Positions 13,441-25,570 of a DNA stretch of 64,000 nucleotides are shown here, in pieces. The notes beneath the pieces were generated by a model. It was not told where the DNA came from and searched no databases. It saw nothing but the letters and a program-made list of their open reading frames with translations. This DNA comes from Nageia nagi (lineage: Eukaryota > Pinophyta): NCBI GenBank assembly GCA_050084985.1, contig JBITNC010000001.1, forward strand, positions 141,794,001-141,858,000. The letters run 5' to 3'. Position 1 is the first letter of the stretch, and each line of letters begins with the position of its first letter. The translations under genes were made by a program, and so were the position numbers.

Positions 13441-14496
13441 ATATAAATCAGATTTCAACATTCCCAATCATGAATAGTTGTTAATTATTTAATAATGACA
13501 TATTAAACTAATATTTGAATATATCTACAATTATATTACCATTTGATGATCAGACCACTTAAAATTAATGAGGATGGTCTAGTTCTAGTAATATAAGGGA
13601 GAGGTACTTGAGGAATTAGATGTGCTACAAAATAAATTTCTCTTTTTTTAGTGATAGTATTTATAGAGATACAAAATAAGAAAATATATTTTAAAAATAG
13701 AAAAATAAAAATTAGTAAAATATGAAAAATAAAATCTTACAAGTGGTTGGAGTGCATGTGGATCTCTGAGAAGGATCCTCTAAATAAAAATAGTAGGATA
13801 ATAAAATAAAAACTTATGCCAACAAAATAAAGTATTATAAAAAATTACACTTTTCTTGGAGGAGACATGCTATACTTTTCATTATCATTAGTTAGAATTA
13901 TTTAAATCATGTCTATGTCACTAGTATCCTGTGATAAATGGACTATTTTTCTTAACTCACATTTCTTGTTGAGGTTAGCTACACTAACTTGTAAGAATTA
14001 AAAAACTTTAGTAGAATCAAAACTTTAGTAAAATCAAAATAAATTTATTTCTAAAAAAATATTTTAGGTAAGAAATTTACTTAAAATTTCTCTCTCTTCA
14101 TGATAAATATTGCATGTAAGGATGATTGCAAGTTAGAGGTGGAACACCTTCCTTTCCAAAATCTTATAAACAATTTCATAATAAAGAGTCAATAAGTAGT
14201 TGGTTTCCATATAAATATGTATTTTTCATAATATTTTTTGTTATTTTTAATTGAGATTTAAGCCTATATGAAACTAGGGTACACCAACCAAATTTTTTAA
14301 CCTCAAGGCTACCTACCATCTAGTAAGAGCACAAGTAAGAAAATAAATGGTTCTTCCTTGACGAATAAGATGTCTAGTAAAATATTCCACTATAGCATAA
14401 AAAATCTATTTTGAACTATATGGAATCTATTTCTATGATTAGTAAGTTATATCTATATAATCTTACAAATAAATTATAAAAAAAAATATATAAAAT
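13441..14496. other. No recognisable gene; left flank of outer LTR element
   Basis: AT-rich sequence, possibly including upstream parts of the minus-strand fragment at 13,141-13,440. It ends at the ATAAA target-site copy (14,497-14,501). Confidence 0.45.
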
Positions 14497-14501
14497 ATAA
14501 A

Positions 14502-15208
14502 TGTTAACACCTAAAAAGGAATTTTAATTTAATTAAAATACCATTTTAGGTATTTGAAATAATTTATTAAATAAATGCTCCTTTCCATGTGTACTCTCAT
14601 CTACCTTTATGTTTGAGGTAATAGGTCAACTCAGCACATCATAAGACTAAGGAGGAGCCTTAGCACTAGACATGTTTCTATAAAGGTGGAGGGGTTGTGA
14701 TGATCAAAGATATGATATGAGATGACATAATCTTGAATCCTTGATAGGTGGTAATATGCTTGTGTGAATCTTGATCATTGTTTCTTAATGCCACTTATCA
14801 TATCTACATTTTATTATACTCTAAGCTCTCTATTTCTGTGACCTTTAATCCCTTTATGAGCAAGATTCTATGTATCAAAGGTGAATTATGATATAAAGAA
14901 AAAGGGTGAGGCATTCTAGAATGATAACCAGGTGACATTGTTGGGTTTATATTACTACCACTAGTTTGAGGTTGCATTGGTGGCTACATATTTCAAGGAT
15001 ACTCATCATTCATCCTCATTTGATTGAATTTCACCTCAGTTATTATCATAGGTAAACTACAAGTTTGTATCTTTGTAAATCCAATTTTGTTAGGTCAAGG
15101 TCAATTCATTTTCATTTTACATATCATCAATTTCTTATTATTTATAGTTAATTAGTTAATTTAATTATTCTATAACTAACCATAATAATAATTATTTTGA
15201 TTATAACA
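14502..15208 (+). repeat. 5' LTR of outer gypsy element
   Basis: 707 bases from TGTTAACACC to TTATAACA. It aligns over its whole length to 39,660-40,386, with many substitutions and small indels, so the pair is old. A TATA-like TATAAAGG lies at 14,679-14,686, at the same place as in the other LTR. The next bases are at-TGGTGAACC at 15,211, a possible primer binding site whose tRNA I cannot name. Confidence 0.8.
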
Positions 15209-16456
15209 ATTGGTGAACCTTATTTCTTTTTGATACATCACATTATCCTTCACTAATTATGCCAAAAGCCTAGGGTTTTGGATAGTAATAATATTTATTT
15301 CAAGTGATATAGAAATGGATACACCTTTTCTATAGATCATGAAAATATTAAATATCCTATTATACAACATAAGAATATGGTACATAAGAATTATACTAAT
15401 GCACCTAGAAGATAAATTGAAAGACTATAGAGACTACACCTACATGAAGAATAGGATAGTTCTCCAAAAGATTGTAGCCACTTAGTTAAGCAAGGAGAAA
15501 AAAATAATTGAGAGAGAATTGATAAGCTCCCTTCAAATGCACTAGGTACTCACTAAAATCTTATCTATTCCATAAGGTTAAAAATTGTTAGTTATGAAAG
15601 AATCTCTCCCACTCCTTTTCAAACTTTGCAAGAAGTTGATATCGAAGTCAAACACCTCCTAGGTTCTACCCTATATATTGATCTTGAATATACCAAATAG
15701 ATGAATATGATCCAAAAAATTGAATAGGATATAACCTTAACCCCTTATTGATTAGCTTACAAGTATTTTGAACCTTCTCAAGTTCCTTTGCTACATTTTC
15801 TCATCGCTAACATCATTCTCAAACTCTAGATTCCAAACTATATCCTTAGTACTTAACATCACCCTAGCAATGTTATTGGACCTACCACACCACCACTCCA
15901 TTACTTATATAGAATCATTACCAATCTTCTTCTAATCCTAGGTTTTCCATTCCATAGGTACCTTTTGACTACAAGATAACATTTATGAAGAAGACCTAGT
16001 CGATATTTTAGAAGATGAAGAATATTAAAGGCCACCAATTCCCAAATCTTGGATGGATGAACTTGATCTAGTAATAGCATTTGGCATGAAATGAAGAGTA
16101 GGTTGGTTTGATGTGGAATTTAATATCCTAAAGAGAGAATTAAAGTTTTTGAAGCTTAACAAGAATATAAAGGTACTCCACTAGAATGTCAAATGGACTT
16201 GATCAATAAGAAAAATTTCATTATTTTATCCTATTTGAAAGTTTAGTAAAGGAAAAACACATAAATACTAGAGAGACATTCACATGCATATCTAATGATG
16301 CATCATACTACTGTTAATATAAAAGATTCCATCATGGCTTGCATCAACAAGTTTTCACCTATGATTTCAAGAGGTAGTGAGAATCCCTTTTACCATCGTA
16401 ACCACTATAGAAGGTATGATAAATAAGTAATATTTACTATGTTTTATGGTAATTCT
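15209..16456 (+). pseudogene. Gypsy gag, N-terminal part (outer element)
   Basis: From about 15,260 to 15,980 one frame reads through with stops mainly at Gln-like positions (for example PTPFQTLQEVDIEVKHLLG). Further coding-like stretches follow in other frames (EEDLVDILEDEEY, then GWFDVEFNILKRELKFLKLN) up to 16,430. The core gag domain that should follow begins again at 21,726, just past the copia insertion. Gag assignment rests on that continuity and on position after the LTR. Several frameshifts and stops make it dead. Confidence 0.55.
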
Positions 16457-16691
16457 TATTAGATACTTAATCCTTAGGGATTATGGGTATATATAGTATA
16501 GTAGTAGTTACTATATTTAGTAAATTTGTAGCTTTATGTGTGCTAGAATTTAAGAGTCTTTTCTAGAAGAATATGAAGAGTTACATTATATCTCAAGGTT
16601 CATCCAAGAAGATGAAGCTAAAGAGTCATTATTCAAATGTAATAAGGAATATTCTAACCTAATACAATATTTTTAATCTTATAGTTATCCA
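16457..16691 (+). repeat. Copia A 5' LTR
   Basis: About 235 bases, starting TATTAGATACTTAATCC, where the other LTRs have TGTTAGACACC. By eye it differs from the right LTR (21,485-21,725) at about 33 positions, so the insertion is old. It ends gttatcca, shortly before the primer site. Confidence 0.8.
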
Positions 16692-16700
16692 TCCTAGAAG

Positions 16701-16712
16701 TGGTATCAGAGC
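16701..16712 (+). promoter_or_regulatory. Primer binding site, tRNA-iMet type
   Basis: The sequence tggtatcagagc is an exact 12-base match to the usual plant initiator-Met tRNA primer site. It lies about ten bases after the LTR. Confidence 0.9.
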
Positions 16713-17898
16713 TATGAGGTTTTCACTCTCTAACTCAATGAGAATCAAAGATTAACTCTATCCAAAAAATTTCCAAAATCTTTTTCTTGCATTTTTTGCA
16801 AATTATAATTTCAAAATCCATCTATAAGCTCATTTTTGTATTCATCTCATCATTTTGATTGTTTGTATATATAACATGACCTATTTTGGAGCAAAAATGG
16901 TGAAGTTGTATACATTTAAAGTTTCAAATTGATTTTTGGTTTTTGAGAGTGATTTTGCAGTATGTTGGTGGTTTTCCTAGAATCCATGCAAATGGTATTA
17001 AAAATTTTTTGCATTTATTGAGGTGGTTTTAGAAGGAAATATTAGAGATGATTTTCTCAAAACCCAATCTCCCAAGGAGCCCCAATGCACCAAACACCAT
17101 CAAATCCCATCCTCCAAATTAGTGCCACCACCCAACACTACCCACACCACCCCTCATAATCTCTCCCACCCTATGCGGTCTTCCATTTCACCTCTTGTAC
17201 ATATTTTTCTAGCATCTTCTCACTAGCTATCCACTCCTACATGCACCTCATAAGGCTTCACCACCTCACATTTGCCACCTTAGGCTCTCTACCTACTACC
17301 CAAAGTCTCCCACATGGTGCTCCTTTATGCATCATTACTTTGCCAATGCTCATACATTTAAGTTATAGAGCACTTATCATCTAGTATATCTACCATATTA
17401 TCTTTCCATATGGATTACTTTTACCATTTTACCACCATCTCAACAAATCACAATGTGGACTAAATAGCTCACCTACGACATCAGCATTTAGTTAACACCA
17501 CATTAGCACCTTGACACATCAATAGCCTACTCTGCCATGTTAATGCCACATTAGCACCCTACCACATTAATAATTCACCCCTACCATGTTAGCCCATTTG
17601 TATAGTCAACATTCTACCTTTTAAAATGTGTCTAATCAGTATTTTGAGGTGTTATTGGCCTTTTTTAAACTTGAAAAGTATTTTGGCCATAACTTCTTCA
17701 TTTTTATTTGTTTTTCGATAATTTTTTTCATTGGATTCAAATTTTTTATGGGTACAATTTGAGATGGTTTTTAGACTTTAAAAATGTAAATATTTTTATA
17801 GAAATTACATAATTTGTGTAACTTGTTTTTTAGGCAAAGATCACTTAAATTTTTAAAAATTTTAAGACATTGAAGTTTTGTTAAAATTACATTCATTT

Positions 17899-18810
17899 AT
17901 GAGCATTGTTGGAATTGTGTTAACTGGTAAAGAAAATTGGCCATAGTGGCCTAGGAAAATAAATCATACTTTAATTTTCAATGATTTTTGGGTTAGAATT
18001 TATGATGAAGATAACCAAGCTACCAAATCAATTAATGCCAAGGAACTTGCGATTTGGAATATGAAAAATAGTAAATCATATGCCTTATTTGCTTCTTTAG
18101 TTAGTGAGGAGGTTAATTGATACATTACCTCCATATATGATGCATGGAATACATTGAAGAAACTAAAATACTTGTTTAAATCCCAATTTAAATTAAAATT
18201 GATCCAACTTTTATAAAAACATTTTAACCTAGAGTTAAAGAATGATGATCACATTGCATTAATTTTTTAAATTAGATGAATAATGCATGACATTGACTCT
18301 ACTGGTGTGAAGATTGATATTGCTCTCATAGATTTTATTAAGGCATTGTACCCCACATACACAAAGTATCTTGAATCCTTGCAAGCTTGTGGTAACTTGA
18401 AGTCTCTCATATTTGATACTTTAGCAGATAAGATTACAAAATGTGAGAAGGTATTTGGAAAGAAAAATAGTGAACCTACTTTAGACACATTATTTTTTGC
18501 TCAAAAGGGAAAGAATATTGCATATTATTCTTCTCAAGGTGAAAGTAGCAACCATGATTATGGTAGGAGGAATCATAGAGGTAGGGGAAAGATCTAATCT
18601 AGGTGATCATGATGAGAGGAATAATCTCCATTTTAAAAGATGTGATAGATGAAGCCATGAAGCTAATACCTATTACACTTCATGGGACAAGATCAAAGAA
18701 AGGAATAAAAAATGGGAGCAATACAAGAGTAAGAATTTTGATTCTACTCATTATGTTACAACATATTGTTACTTAATACTTCATTTGCATCTTAGGGGGA
18801 TCCATGGTTG
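17899..18810 (+). pseudogene. Copia A gag (UBN2-like) with zinc-knuckle trace
   Basis: Begins near ATGAGCATTGTTGG, reading LTGKENWP*WPRKINHTL, then gag helices. The stretch 18,283-18,597 is open (104 residues, ending in a basic RRNHRGRG tail). After a stop and frame change comes HFKRCDR*SHEA near 18,640, a broken CCHC zinc knuckle. The stops at former Trp/Gln and the frame change make it inactive. The same gene is repeated at 30,297-31,220. Confidence 0.75.
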
Positions 18811-19660
18811 CTTAATACTGGTGCTACATGTGTTGGGTGTATTTGTTAAAGAACAAGTTTGAATGTTTTGAAAAGTTTAAGGAATTTCATGTGATGATTG
18901 AAAAAGAAGCAAACACTCATATTAGCACTTTTCATTTTGATAATGGGGGTGAATACACTTTAGTTGAATTCAAGAATTATCTTAGTCAGCATGGAATCAA
19001 GCATCAAATTATTATTCCTTATAATCTATAACAAAATGGTGTAGCTAAAAGGATGAATAGAACTTTGTTGAATATGACATGGGAAATGTTATTTTTCAAT
19101 AATATGAAAATGATGTTTTGGGTTTATGCAGTTGCTTATGCAGTGTATGTCATAAATATATGTCCATCTCATTCTCTTGATGATAATACTTTGTATGAAA
19201 TGTGGTTTGGTAGTGTTCCTTCGGTTTGACATCTCAAGGTTTTTGGTTCCACTTTCTATGCCCTAATCCCTAAGGAACAAAGAAACAAACTTGGTGCCAT
19301 GAGTCAAAAATGTATTTTCTTGGGGTAATCAGATACTACCAAGGGTTATAAGCTTTATGAAAAGGTAAAAAAAAAATTCCTCTTTGCAAGGGACATCATT
19401 TTTCTAGAATATTCCAAGAGTGAATTGACTATTGAGAAGCAACTTGATCACCTTGATAGGTTTACCCATGGAAATCATTTCTCTGAACATCATTAAGAGA
19501 TTCCAAATGTTGAGGGGAGATCCATATATTGGATCAATCTTTGGAATCTACAACACTTGTATTTCAAAAGTGCCTATTCTAGTAATTACACCTAGTCTAG
19601 TAGTATAAGCACCTCCTCCACCATAATAAGATCCTTCCTCTTTATCAGTTTTAGCAGGTC
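18811..19660 (+). pseudogene. Copia A protease stub fused to integrase
   Basis: At 18,811-18,825 the protease active site reads LNTGA (DTGA with Asp changed to Asn). Within a few codons the sequence becomes integrase core (open at 18,828-19,031: FHFDNGGEY, HGIKH). Integrase continues QNGVAKRMNR, the MFW and HLKVFG motifs, and the KCIFLG region to about 19,500. The rest of protease and the N-terminal integrase are missing by deletion. Copy B has the same join, so the deletion came before the duplication. Confidence 0.8.
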
Positions 19661-19662
19661 CT

Positions 19663-21470
19663 TTGGATGATGTCATTGAATGGTTTGATAGGTTAAGTCT
19701 TAAAGGAAATGAAGAGCCTCCTCATCTTGTTGAGAAACTAGAAACATCACAAAAGATTCCTAAGTGGCTCTTTAAAGCACTTGACAGTGTTCATCCTAAT
19801 GAAGTTGGAAAGATGGGAACTAGGAGTTCCTACAAAGATAGAATTGAAGATGGAGCAGTAGAGGGTTCAGATTCAAGTTATGATATTAAGGATATGGAAT
19901 GTTCTTTTAATTGTGAATTGAATTTCTCTACTAATTATGAGCTTATTTCCCTTAAATAAGCTTTTTTCTCATGGTGTCAAGAAGAATTCCATGAAGAAGG
20001 AGTATGATGCTCTCATCAAGAATGGGATGTGGAAGTTGGTGGATCCTCCATATGGAACTAAACCTATTCGATGCAAGTGGGTATATAAAAATAAGTATAG
20101 ATTCAATGACTCACTTGAGAAATACAAAGTGAGACTTGTGGAAAAGGGTTTTACACATAAAGAAGGTATTAACTATTATGAAACATTTGCTTCCATAGCA
20201 AAATGGTCTACTATTCATTATTTGTTGCCAAGGTTAGCTCAACATGGATGGAAAGTTCATTAGATGAATGTGAAGACTGCTTTCTTGAATGGTGATTTGA
20301 AATAAAATGTGTACATAAGACAACCAAAAGGATTTGTAGTGAAGGATCAAGAACAAAAACTTTGTAAGGTCATCAAATCCTTGTATGGCCTAAAATAAGC
20401 TCCTCACGCTTAGTACAGAAAGCTTACTAAGCATCTCTTGAAAATAAATTTTGAACACTTTAATCTTGATGATGCAACTTTGTTTATCAATTTTTTTGGC
20501 AAAACTATTGTATATATTGTGGTGTATGTAGATGATCTTTTGATAACTAGGAATAATAAAAGTTACATTGCATCCATGAAATAAGATTTTAAGAGAGGTT
20601 TTGAAATGATATATATGGGACATCTTCATTACTATTTGGGTGTTGAAGTGATACAAAACCCAAGGTACATTTTCAATTTCCAAATAAAGTACATTAAATA
20701 ATTGTTGAACAAATTTGGCATGATAGATTGTAATCCTCTTTCCACTCCAATGGAATAAAATTTGAAGTTGAAATCTATATAAGGGAATGCATTTGAGGAT
20801 GCAATGAAGTATAGATAACTTGCTAGGAATCTCATATATCTAACCATAAATAGATCAGATATTTCATTTGCAATTGTAATTCTCTATCAATTTATGTAAA
20901 ACTATGTGAAGGGCATTGGAATATAGCAAAAAGAGTTCTTTGATATTTGAAAGGCACACAAGAATTAGGGCTTAAGTATTCCAAAGTAGGAGACTTCAAA
21001 TTGATTAGATATACATATTCAGACTTTGATGGTGACAAAGAAAATGGAGTTTTCACTTCAAGATATGCCATGAGTCTTAGATCGATAGCTATATTTTGGA
21101 GATCATAAAAATAATCCATCCTAGAAGATTCCACTACAAAGGTAGTGTAAATGACTACTACAAAGGAAAAAAAGGAGATTGTGTGACTCAAGAAGGTATT
21201 GGAATATTTGTAGGAAAAATAGGTGAATCCAACTCCACTATTGATTGATAATATTTCTATAATTCAATTGGCCAAGAATCCAAAGTTTTATTATCAAACA
21301 AAGTACATGAATACAAAGTATCATTTGATTTAACATCATGTAGAGGTTAAGATAATTCAATTGAAACATTGTCCCACAAATGAGAAAATAGTAGACATCT
21401 TCACCAAGGCAATTGAAAAAGAAAATTTTGAGAAGTTAGGAAGATGCTTGGACTTAAAAACTCCCCTTCA
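19663..21470 (+). pseudogene. Copia A reverse transcriptase and RNase H
   Basis: A linker open at 19,663-19,959 leads into RT. The stretch 19,937-20,263 carries the start of RT (WKLVDPPYGTKPIRCKWVYK). Later parts include a broken LK*APHA*Y motif, where Gln and Trp became TAA and TAG, and an intact YVDDLLI at about 20,526-20,546. RNase H follows at about 21,000-21,400, with SRYAMSLRSIAIFW-like sequence and a C-terminal KYHLI, IFTKA stretch. At least ten stops interrupt it. Confidence 0.8.
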
Positions 21471-21473
21471 TAT

Positions 21474-21484
21474 TAAGGGGGGAA
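21474..21484 (+). promoter_or_regulatory. Polypurine tract, copia A
   Basis: aaggggggaa lies directly before the TGTTAG start of the right LTR. The same tract precedes the LTR in copy B (33,889-33,899). Confidence 0.8.
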
Positions 21485-21725
21485 TGTTAGACACCTAATC
21501 CTTAGGCATTATGGTATAGATAGTATAGTAGTAGTTACTTACTATATTTAGTAAATTCATAGCTTTGTGTGTGCTAAAATTTAGAGAGCCTTTTCTAGAA
21601 GAATATGAAGACTTACATTATATCTCAAGCATCACCCAAGAAGGTGAGGTTCAAGAGTCATTCACCAAATGTATTAAGGTAATATTCTAACATAATACAA
21701 TGCTTTTTGATCTTGGAGTTATCTA
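21485..21725 (+). repeat. Copia A 3' LTR
   Basis: About 241 bases starting TGTTAGACACC and ending near gttatcta. It differs from the copy B LTR (33,900-34,136) at only about a dozen places, against about 33 from its own 5' LTR. Confidence 0.8.
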
Positions 21726-22785
21726 GGTTGGTAATTATAATCCTAGAATACTTTTGTAAAGGTATCAAGTAGGAGTTGTTTCATTTGAAAATGATGATGA
21801 CTTGTTTGATAAACTGTTTCCTCTTAGCTTAAAATCAAAATCATTCTTGTGGTTTACTAATATACCTAATGAAATTGTTACATGTTTCAATGATGTTGTT
21901 AAAGCTTTTTTGGATCAATATAATTTGTTCATAATACAAGAACCATCTGCCTTAGACATGTATACCCTAAAAGCAAGGTTAACTTATTACCAACTTCATA
22001 GTAGAATGGTCCAAGATAGCTAGCAAAGTCCATATCCCTACCAAAGAAAAGAAGCATATTCTTTTCTTATCCTTCTTTCCATCTTATAGATGTGATTTTT
22101 CATAGTTCTAGAACTACCCATATGAAAAAATAATAGTCAAAATGATTAGCAAAGAGGCTCATCACAAATCCTTTAATGAACCATTAGCCCACATGAAGCC
22201 AAATTCAGTCCAAACCCATGCTTCTCTTGAAAAACCTTGAAAGATCCATCACCATAAGCTTGAAGTCAAAATGAAGCTCATGTCAGCCATAATGAAATAT
22301 AACTTTGGCAATTTAGGAAGTCATGAAGGCAAAATACCAAGTTCCATGAGAAAATTAGTGAAGTCTTGGATTCATTAGTAGCTATGAACTTGGTTCATCA
22401 ATGAAAGAGTCCCCTACATTAAACCTCAAGGATATCAAGAACACCTCTTTTGTAATTTCCATAAGAGAGTCAATCATGCCATAAAAGAGTGTTATCATCC
22501 TAGAAATACAATCCAAGACTTACATGATAAGGGTAAATTTAAATTTGACCATGAAGTTTCAAATGAGGTTTTGCATCAATACAAGTTTAAACTAGTATAG
22601 GATGAACTAATACATCCTCAAAATCAAAGATTGAAGATATTTAACAATCCATTTCCATAATTTAAGAAGGTGAAACTCAATGATGATGGAAAGAAGTTGT
22701 AGATAAAAACTATGAGTATCCCTCAACCACAACCACAACAATAAGCTCAAAAATTGATGGTGTTCAAGATACTTTGTAAATTATT
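21726..22785 (+). pseudogene. Gypsy gag core of outer element, copy A
   Basis: Reads NPRILL*RYQVGV, then the open stretch 21,802-22,023 with FDKLFPLSLKSKSFLWFTNIP and AFLDQYN, a typical Retrotrans_gag domain. Near 22,451-22,500 there is CNFHKRVNHAIKECYH, a Cys/His cluster like those ending many plant gypsy gags. A Pro/Gln tail follows near 22,720-22,750. Stops and frame changes are frequent. Its N-terminal part is on the far side of the copia (15,209-16,456). Confidence 0.75.
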
Positions 22786-23290
22786 TCATTTTATTTCATG
22801 TTTGTACATTTATTTTTCATTATTTGGTCCAAAATTTGAAATTTTTCATTTTGAATTATATCTTCCTATTCTGAAACAATGAGTAATGGCATTGGAACCT
22901 AACATCACCACTCCATTTCTAGTCCTATTTAGCCAAAATTTTGATATGGTATTTTAGGTATATATGTTTTACTATAAAAATATGTATATATTTATCTTAT
23001 TTCTATGCTTTTTGGTAAATGATTTGCAAATTGGATGAACTAAATACTAGTCTATCAACTTTAATTTCTTTTCTATTCATCAAATTTTAGGCCTCTTTTT
23101 TCATTGATTAGGCCATATCCTAATCCCATGTTTCATTTTTATTTTCATTTTCTCTCCTAATATGAGTCCTACTGCTCTATTATACCTAAAATTATTAGGA
23201 GTATTTTTAATCTTTTAGGCTTCTATATATTCATATTTGCTAAAATCACTATGTTTATAAGTATAAGTCCATAGAACATGAGTCACCAAT
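22786..23290. other. Spacer between gag and antisense frame, copy A
   Basis: AT-rich, no coding signal. The same sequence is at about 35,176-35,700 in copy B. Confidence 0.5.
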
Positions 23291-24012
23291 AAATCAACCT
23301 AGTTCTGTTCATGGGAAATTTGACCAAAAAATGGATCTTGTGTCCTACTCCTATACCTAAACCTAGAATAACTAGTAGATATTGCTATCAGTGTCTACCT
23401 AGACTAAAGGACCTAAATATCCTTAATCATGATCAGATCTTGGAGCCTCTTCAACTTTGATAATGCATCACATGAGGAAGATCCTATAGACTCTCTATAT
23501 ATCCTTGAAGGATACTTATCTGTTCATATCAAGTCTTCAACTACAATTGTAATCTCATCACCTACATTTGTAATGCTACCACCTAAGTCTCTAACCTTGT
23601 GTCAAAAAGCTTATTGTCAATTTTCCTTTTCCTAAATAAGCCAATAGCTAAATCATTAATATTTAGGTATACCTGAGGTATCTATTATGGGATATACAAC
23701 TCCTTATGGGGATGATTCAAATGGGTTTATAGGTCGAGTAGGTGGTGGAAGATCACCCACATTCATGGGCTCATCTTCCACCATCTCCATCTACTCCTCC
23801 TCCTCCTCCTCCCCCATCTTCTCCTCTTCCTCTACCTTATTCCCCTCCTCATCCTCAAGGCTTAATATGCCAAACCTCATTGAGATACATCATTTTTGAT
23901 ACTCTTGAATATGCTGATGAAAAGGGGTAGGCATCATGGGGGCATGATCATATGGTACAATCCACTTTGCACTCAAGCTTGGAACAACTTTACCCTTAAT
24001 GTAATTACTCAA
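23290..24012 (-). pseudogene. C-terminal tail of the antisense PMD frame, copy A (truncated)
   Basis: On the minus strand, from 24,010 down, one frame reads NYIKGKVVPSLSAKWIVPYD and HAPMMPTPFHQHIQEYQ. It then passes through a Glu-rich acidic run (about 23,790-23,860) to DEPMNVGDLPPPTRPINPF and onward with scattered stops to about 23,290 (RFRYRSRTQDPFFGQ). In copy B the same tail continues upstream into the PMD domain. Here that domain is cut off by the 1.55-kb repeat at 24,018. The Ser-rich plus-strand open frame at 23,687-23,899 is its shadow. Confidence 0.55.
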
Positions 24013-24017
24013 TAAAC

Positions 24018-25570
24018 ACCACTTGAATCCCATGATAAAAGAACTTTGAAAATAAATATATGAGACTTTGTCTAGGGGATAATCCTTGTGAGTGGTCATA
24101 GAATACCACCATAATAACTAGTCATTAACTAATAAACTATTATGGAATCCACTTCAATTCTAAATTAATAATGGTTTGATGTCCTTGTAAGCTTTCTAGA
24201 TACTATTTTCCATGAAGGTAGTCTAAATTTGAATTGCTTTCATAAAATTCATAGTGGTCTATAGTCCAACCCCCTCCCAAGCATGATGCCCATATAGCAT
24301 GCATAAAGAAACATAATTGTGAAGTTAAATCTCTCATTCTTCATTATCATTCAAGGATCAAATGACCTATTTAGCAAAATGATAAATCCCTTTTTAATGA
24401 ATATATAATAGAGAAAACATCCAATATCATGTGAGAGAAAATAAATTTCCTATATAACATGTTGATAGTCTTTCCCATATCCAAAGTTACCTATAAAATA
24501 TCTTAAAGAAGTTTTTCACTAATCATTCAATATGAGTTTTTGGAGGAACACTAATAAGAAAAATAATAAACATAAATTATTATGAATGACTTAGAGAATC
24601 CATGCAATTTTTAATTTAGGGACAATGACTTATATAACCATTTCTATAACTTCTTCTCAGCTATAACAACTCAAAATTAGCAAAACTTAGGAGGAAAATT
24701 GAAATGTAAAGGTGAATTTAGGAAAATTGAACACCTTTCTAAGTCCAATAAATTTTCAATGAAATTTATTAATCCATGAAATTATTGATGATAAAAGTGC
24801 AGCTTCCACCCTTAAATTTATGGTCTAATGTTAGGCAAAACATATTTAGGTATTAAAATAATTATGTGGTGCTAGTTTTTTTGCTAGTAATTTGAGAAAG
24901 AAATTATCAGTAAAATGATCATTAATAAATTATTGTGTAGTATGGGGAAGTGGTATGCCATCAACTCAACTAATATAAATTGCATATTTAAATTTTGACA
25001 TATATGACAATGTTAATAAAAATGAGCTTCTTAAATATACTAACTTACACTAGAGAATTTATTTGGATGATAGAAAATTAACTTTTAAAAATTTTGTTTC
25101 ACTTGGTCAAGGAGAGATAACATTGAGTTCAAAAAAGTAAATTATTATTATTTATATTCAATGATGATAAAATATGTTTAATTTGCTCCAATATGCTCAT
25201 AAGCACTTTCATCGAGATAGATAATTGAAGAGATTGGTGAAGTTCAAAGTAGTCCAACTATAATATTTTGTAATAACATAAGTGCCATCAAGATTGCTAA
25301 AATTCTACTCTACAATAATAGATTTCAATAAATTAATTCAAAATTTTATTTAATAAAAGATATTTTAGAGAATAATATTGTATAATTGTAGCATTGAAAA
25401 AGTAAGCAACAACTTGCAAACTTGTTCATCAAAGGCATCAATAAAAATTAGTTTTTAAGATTGAGATATACACTTATTTCACCTCTTGAAATAAAAGGGA
25501 AATATATTGGAGATTGATGTTGGCCAAGATAGAAAAATAAAAATTTATCTCATGGATTTGAAGAAGATAA
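24018..25570 (+). repeat. 1.55-kb copia-derived repeat, copy 1
   Basis: Aligns end to end with 44,893-46,457, at high identity with a few small indels. The 3' half encodes a degraded copia RNase H: YLDDRKLT, then LSSKK near 25,130, then IIFCNN and AIKIAK near 25,265-25,300. The repeat ends at gaagataa in both places, and the flanks then differ completely. No LTR pair is visible, so it is a copied fragment, not a whole element. Confidence 0.8.

Larger units (their letters stand above)
16457..21725 (+). mobile_element. Ty1/copia element A inserted in the gypsy gag
   Basis: Left LTR 16,457-16,691, primer site at 16,701, gag, protease stub, integrase, RT/RNase H, purine tract and right LTR 21,485-21,725 are all in order on the plus strand. 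The similar TGGTAATT occurs just outside the left end (16,447-16,454) and just after the right end (21,729-21,736). It is offset by a few bases, so it is only a possible target-site trace. The element is internally deleted (protease fused to integrase) and full of stops. Confidence 0.85.
17121..24014 (+). repeat. Direct duplication, copy A (about 6.9 kb)
   Basis: Aligns to 29,519-36,419 in the same orientation, with an offset of 12,398 at the left end and 12,407 at the right. Divergence is a few per cent. The block starts in the copia leader, runs through its 3' LTR and goes on 2.3 kb into the host gypsy gag and the antisense acidic-tail frame. It was therefore copied as DNA, not as a retroelement. 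The right end abuts the 1.55-kb repeat at 24,018. Confidence 0.9.

Noticed and set aside
18267-18488. Minus-strand open frame repeated at 30,645-30,884
   Set aside because: It is the complement of the conserved copia gag stretch; conservation comes from the duplication.
16447-21736. TGGTAATT on both sides of copia A as a firm target-site duplication
   Set aside because: It is offset from the LTR ends by a few bases and longer than the usual 5 bases, so I list it only as a possible trace.
23687-23930. Ser- and Pro-rich plus-strand open frames (also 36,152-36,337)
   Set aside because: They are the complement of the Glu-rich tail of the antisense PMD frame; a low-complexity GAG/CTC repeat explains both.
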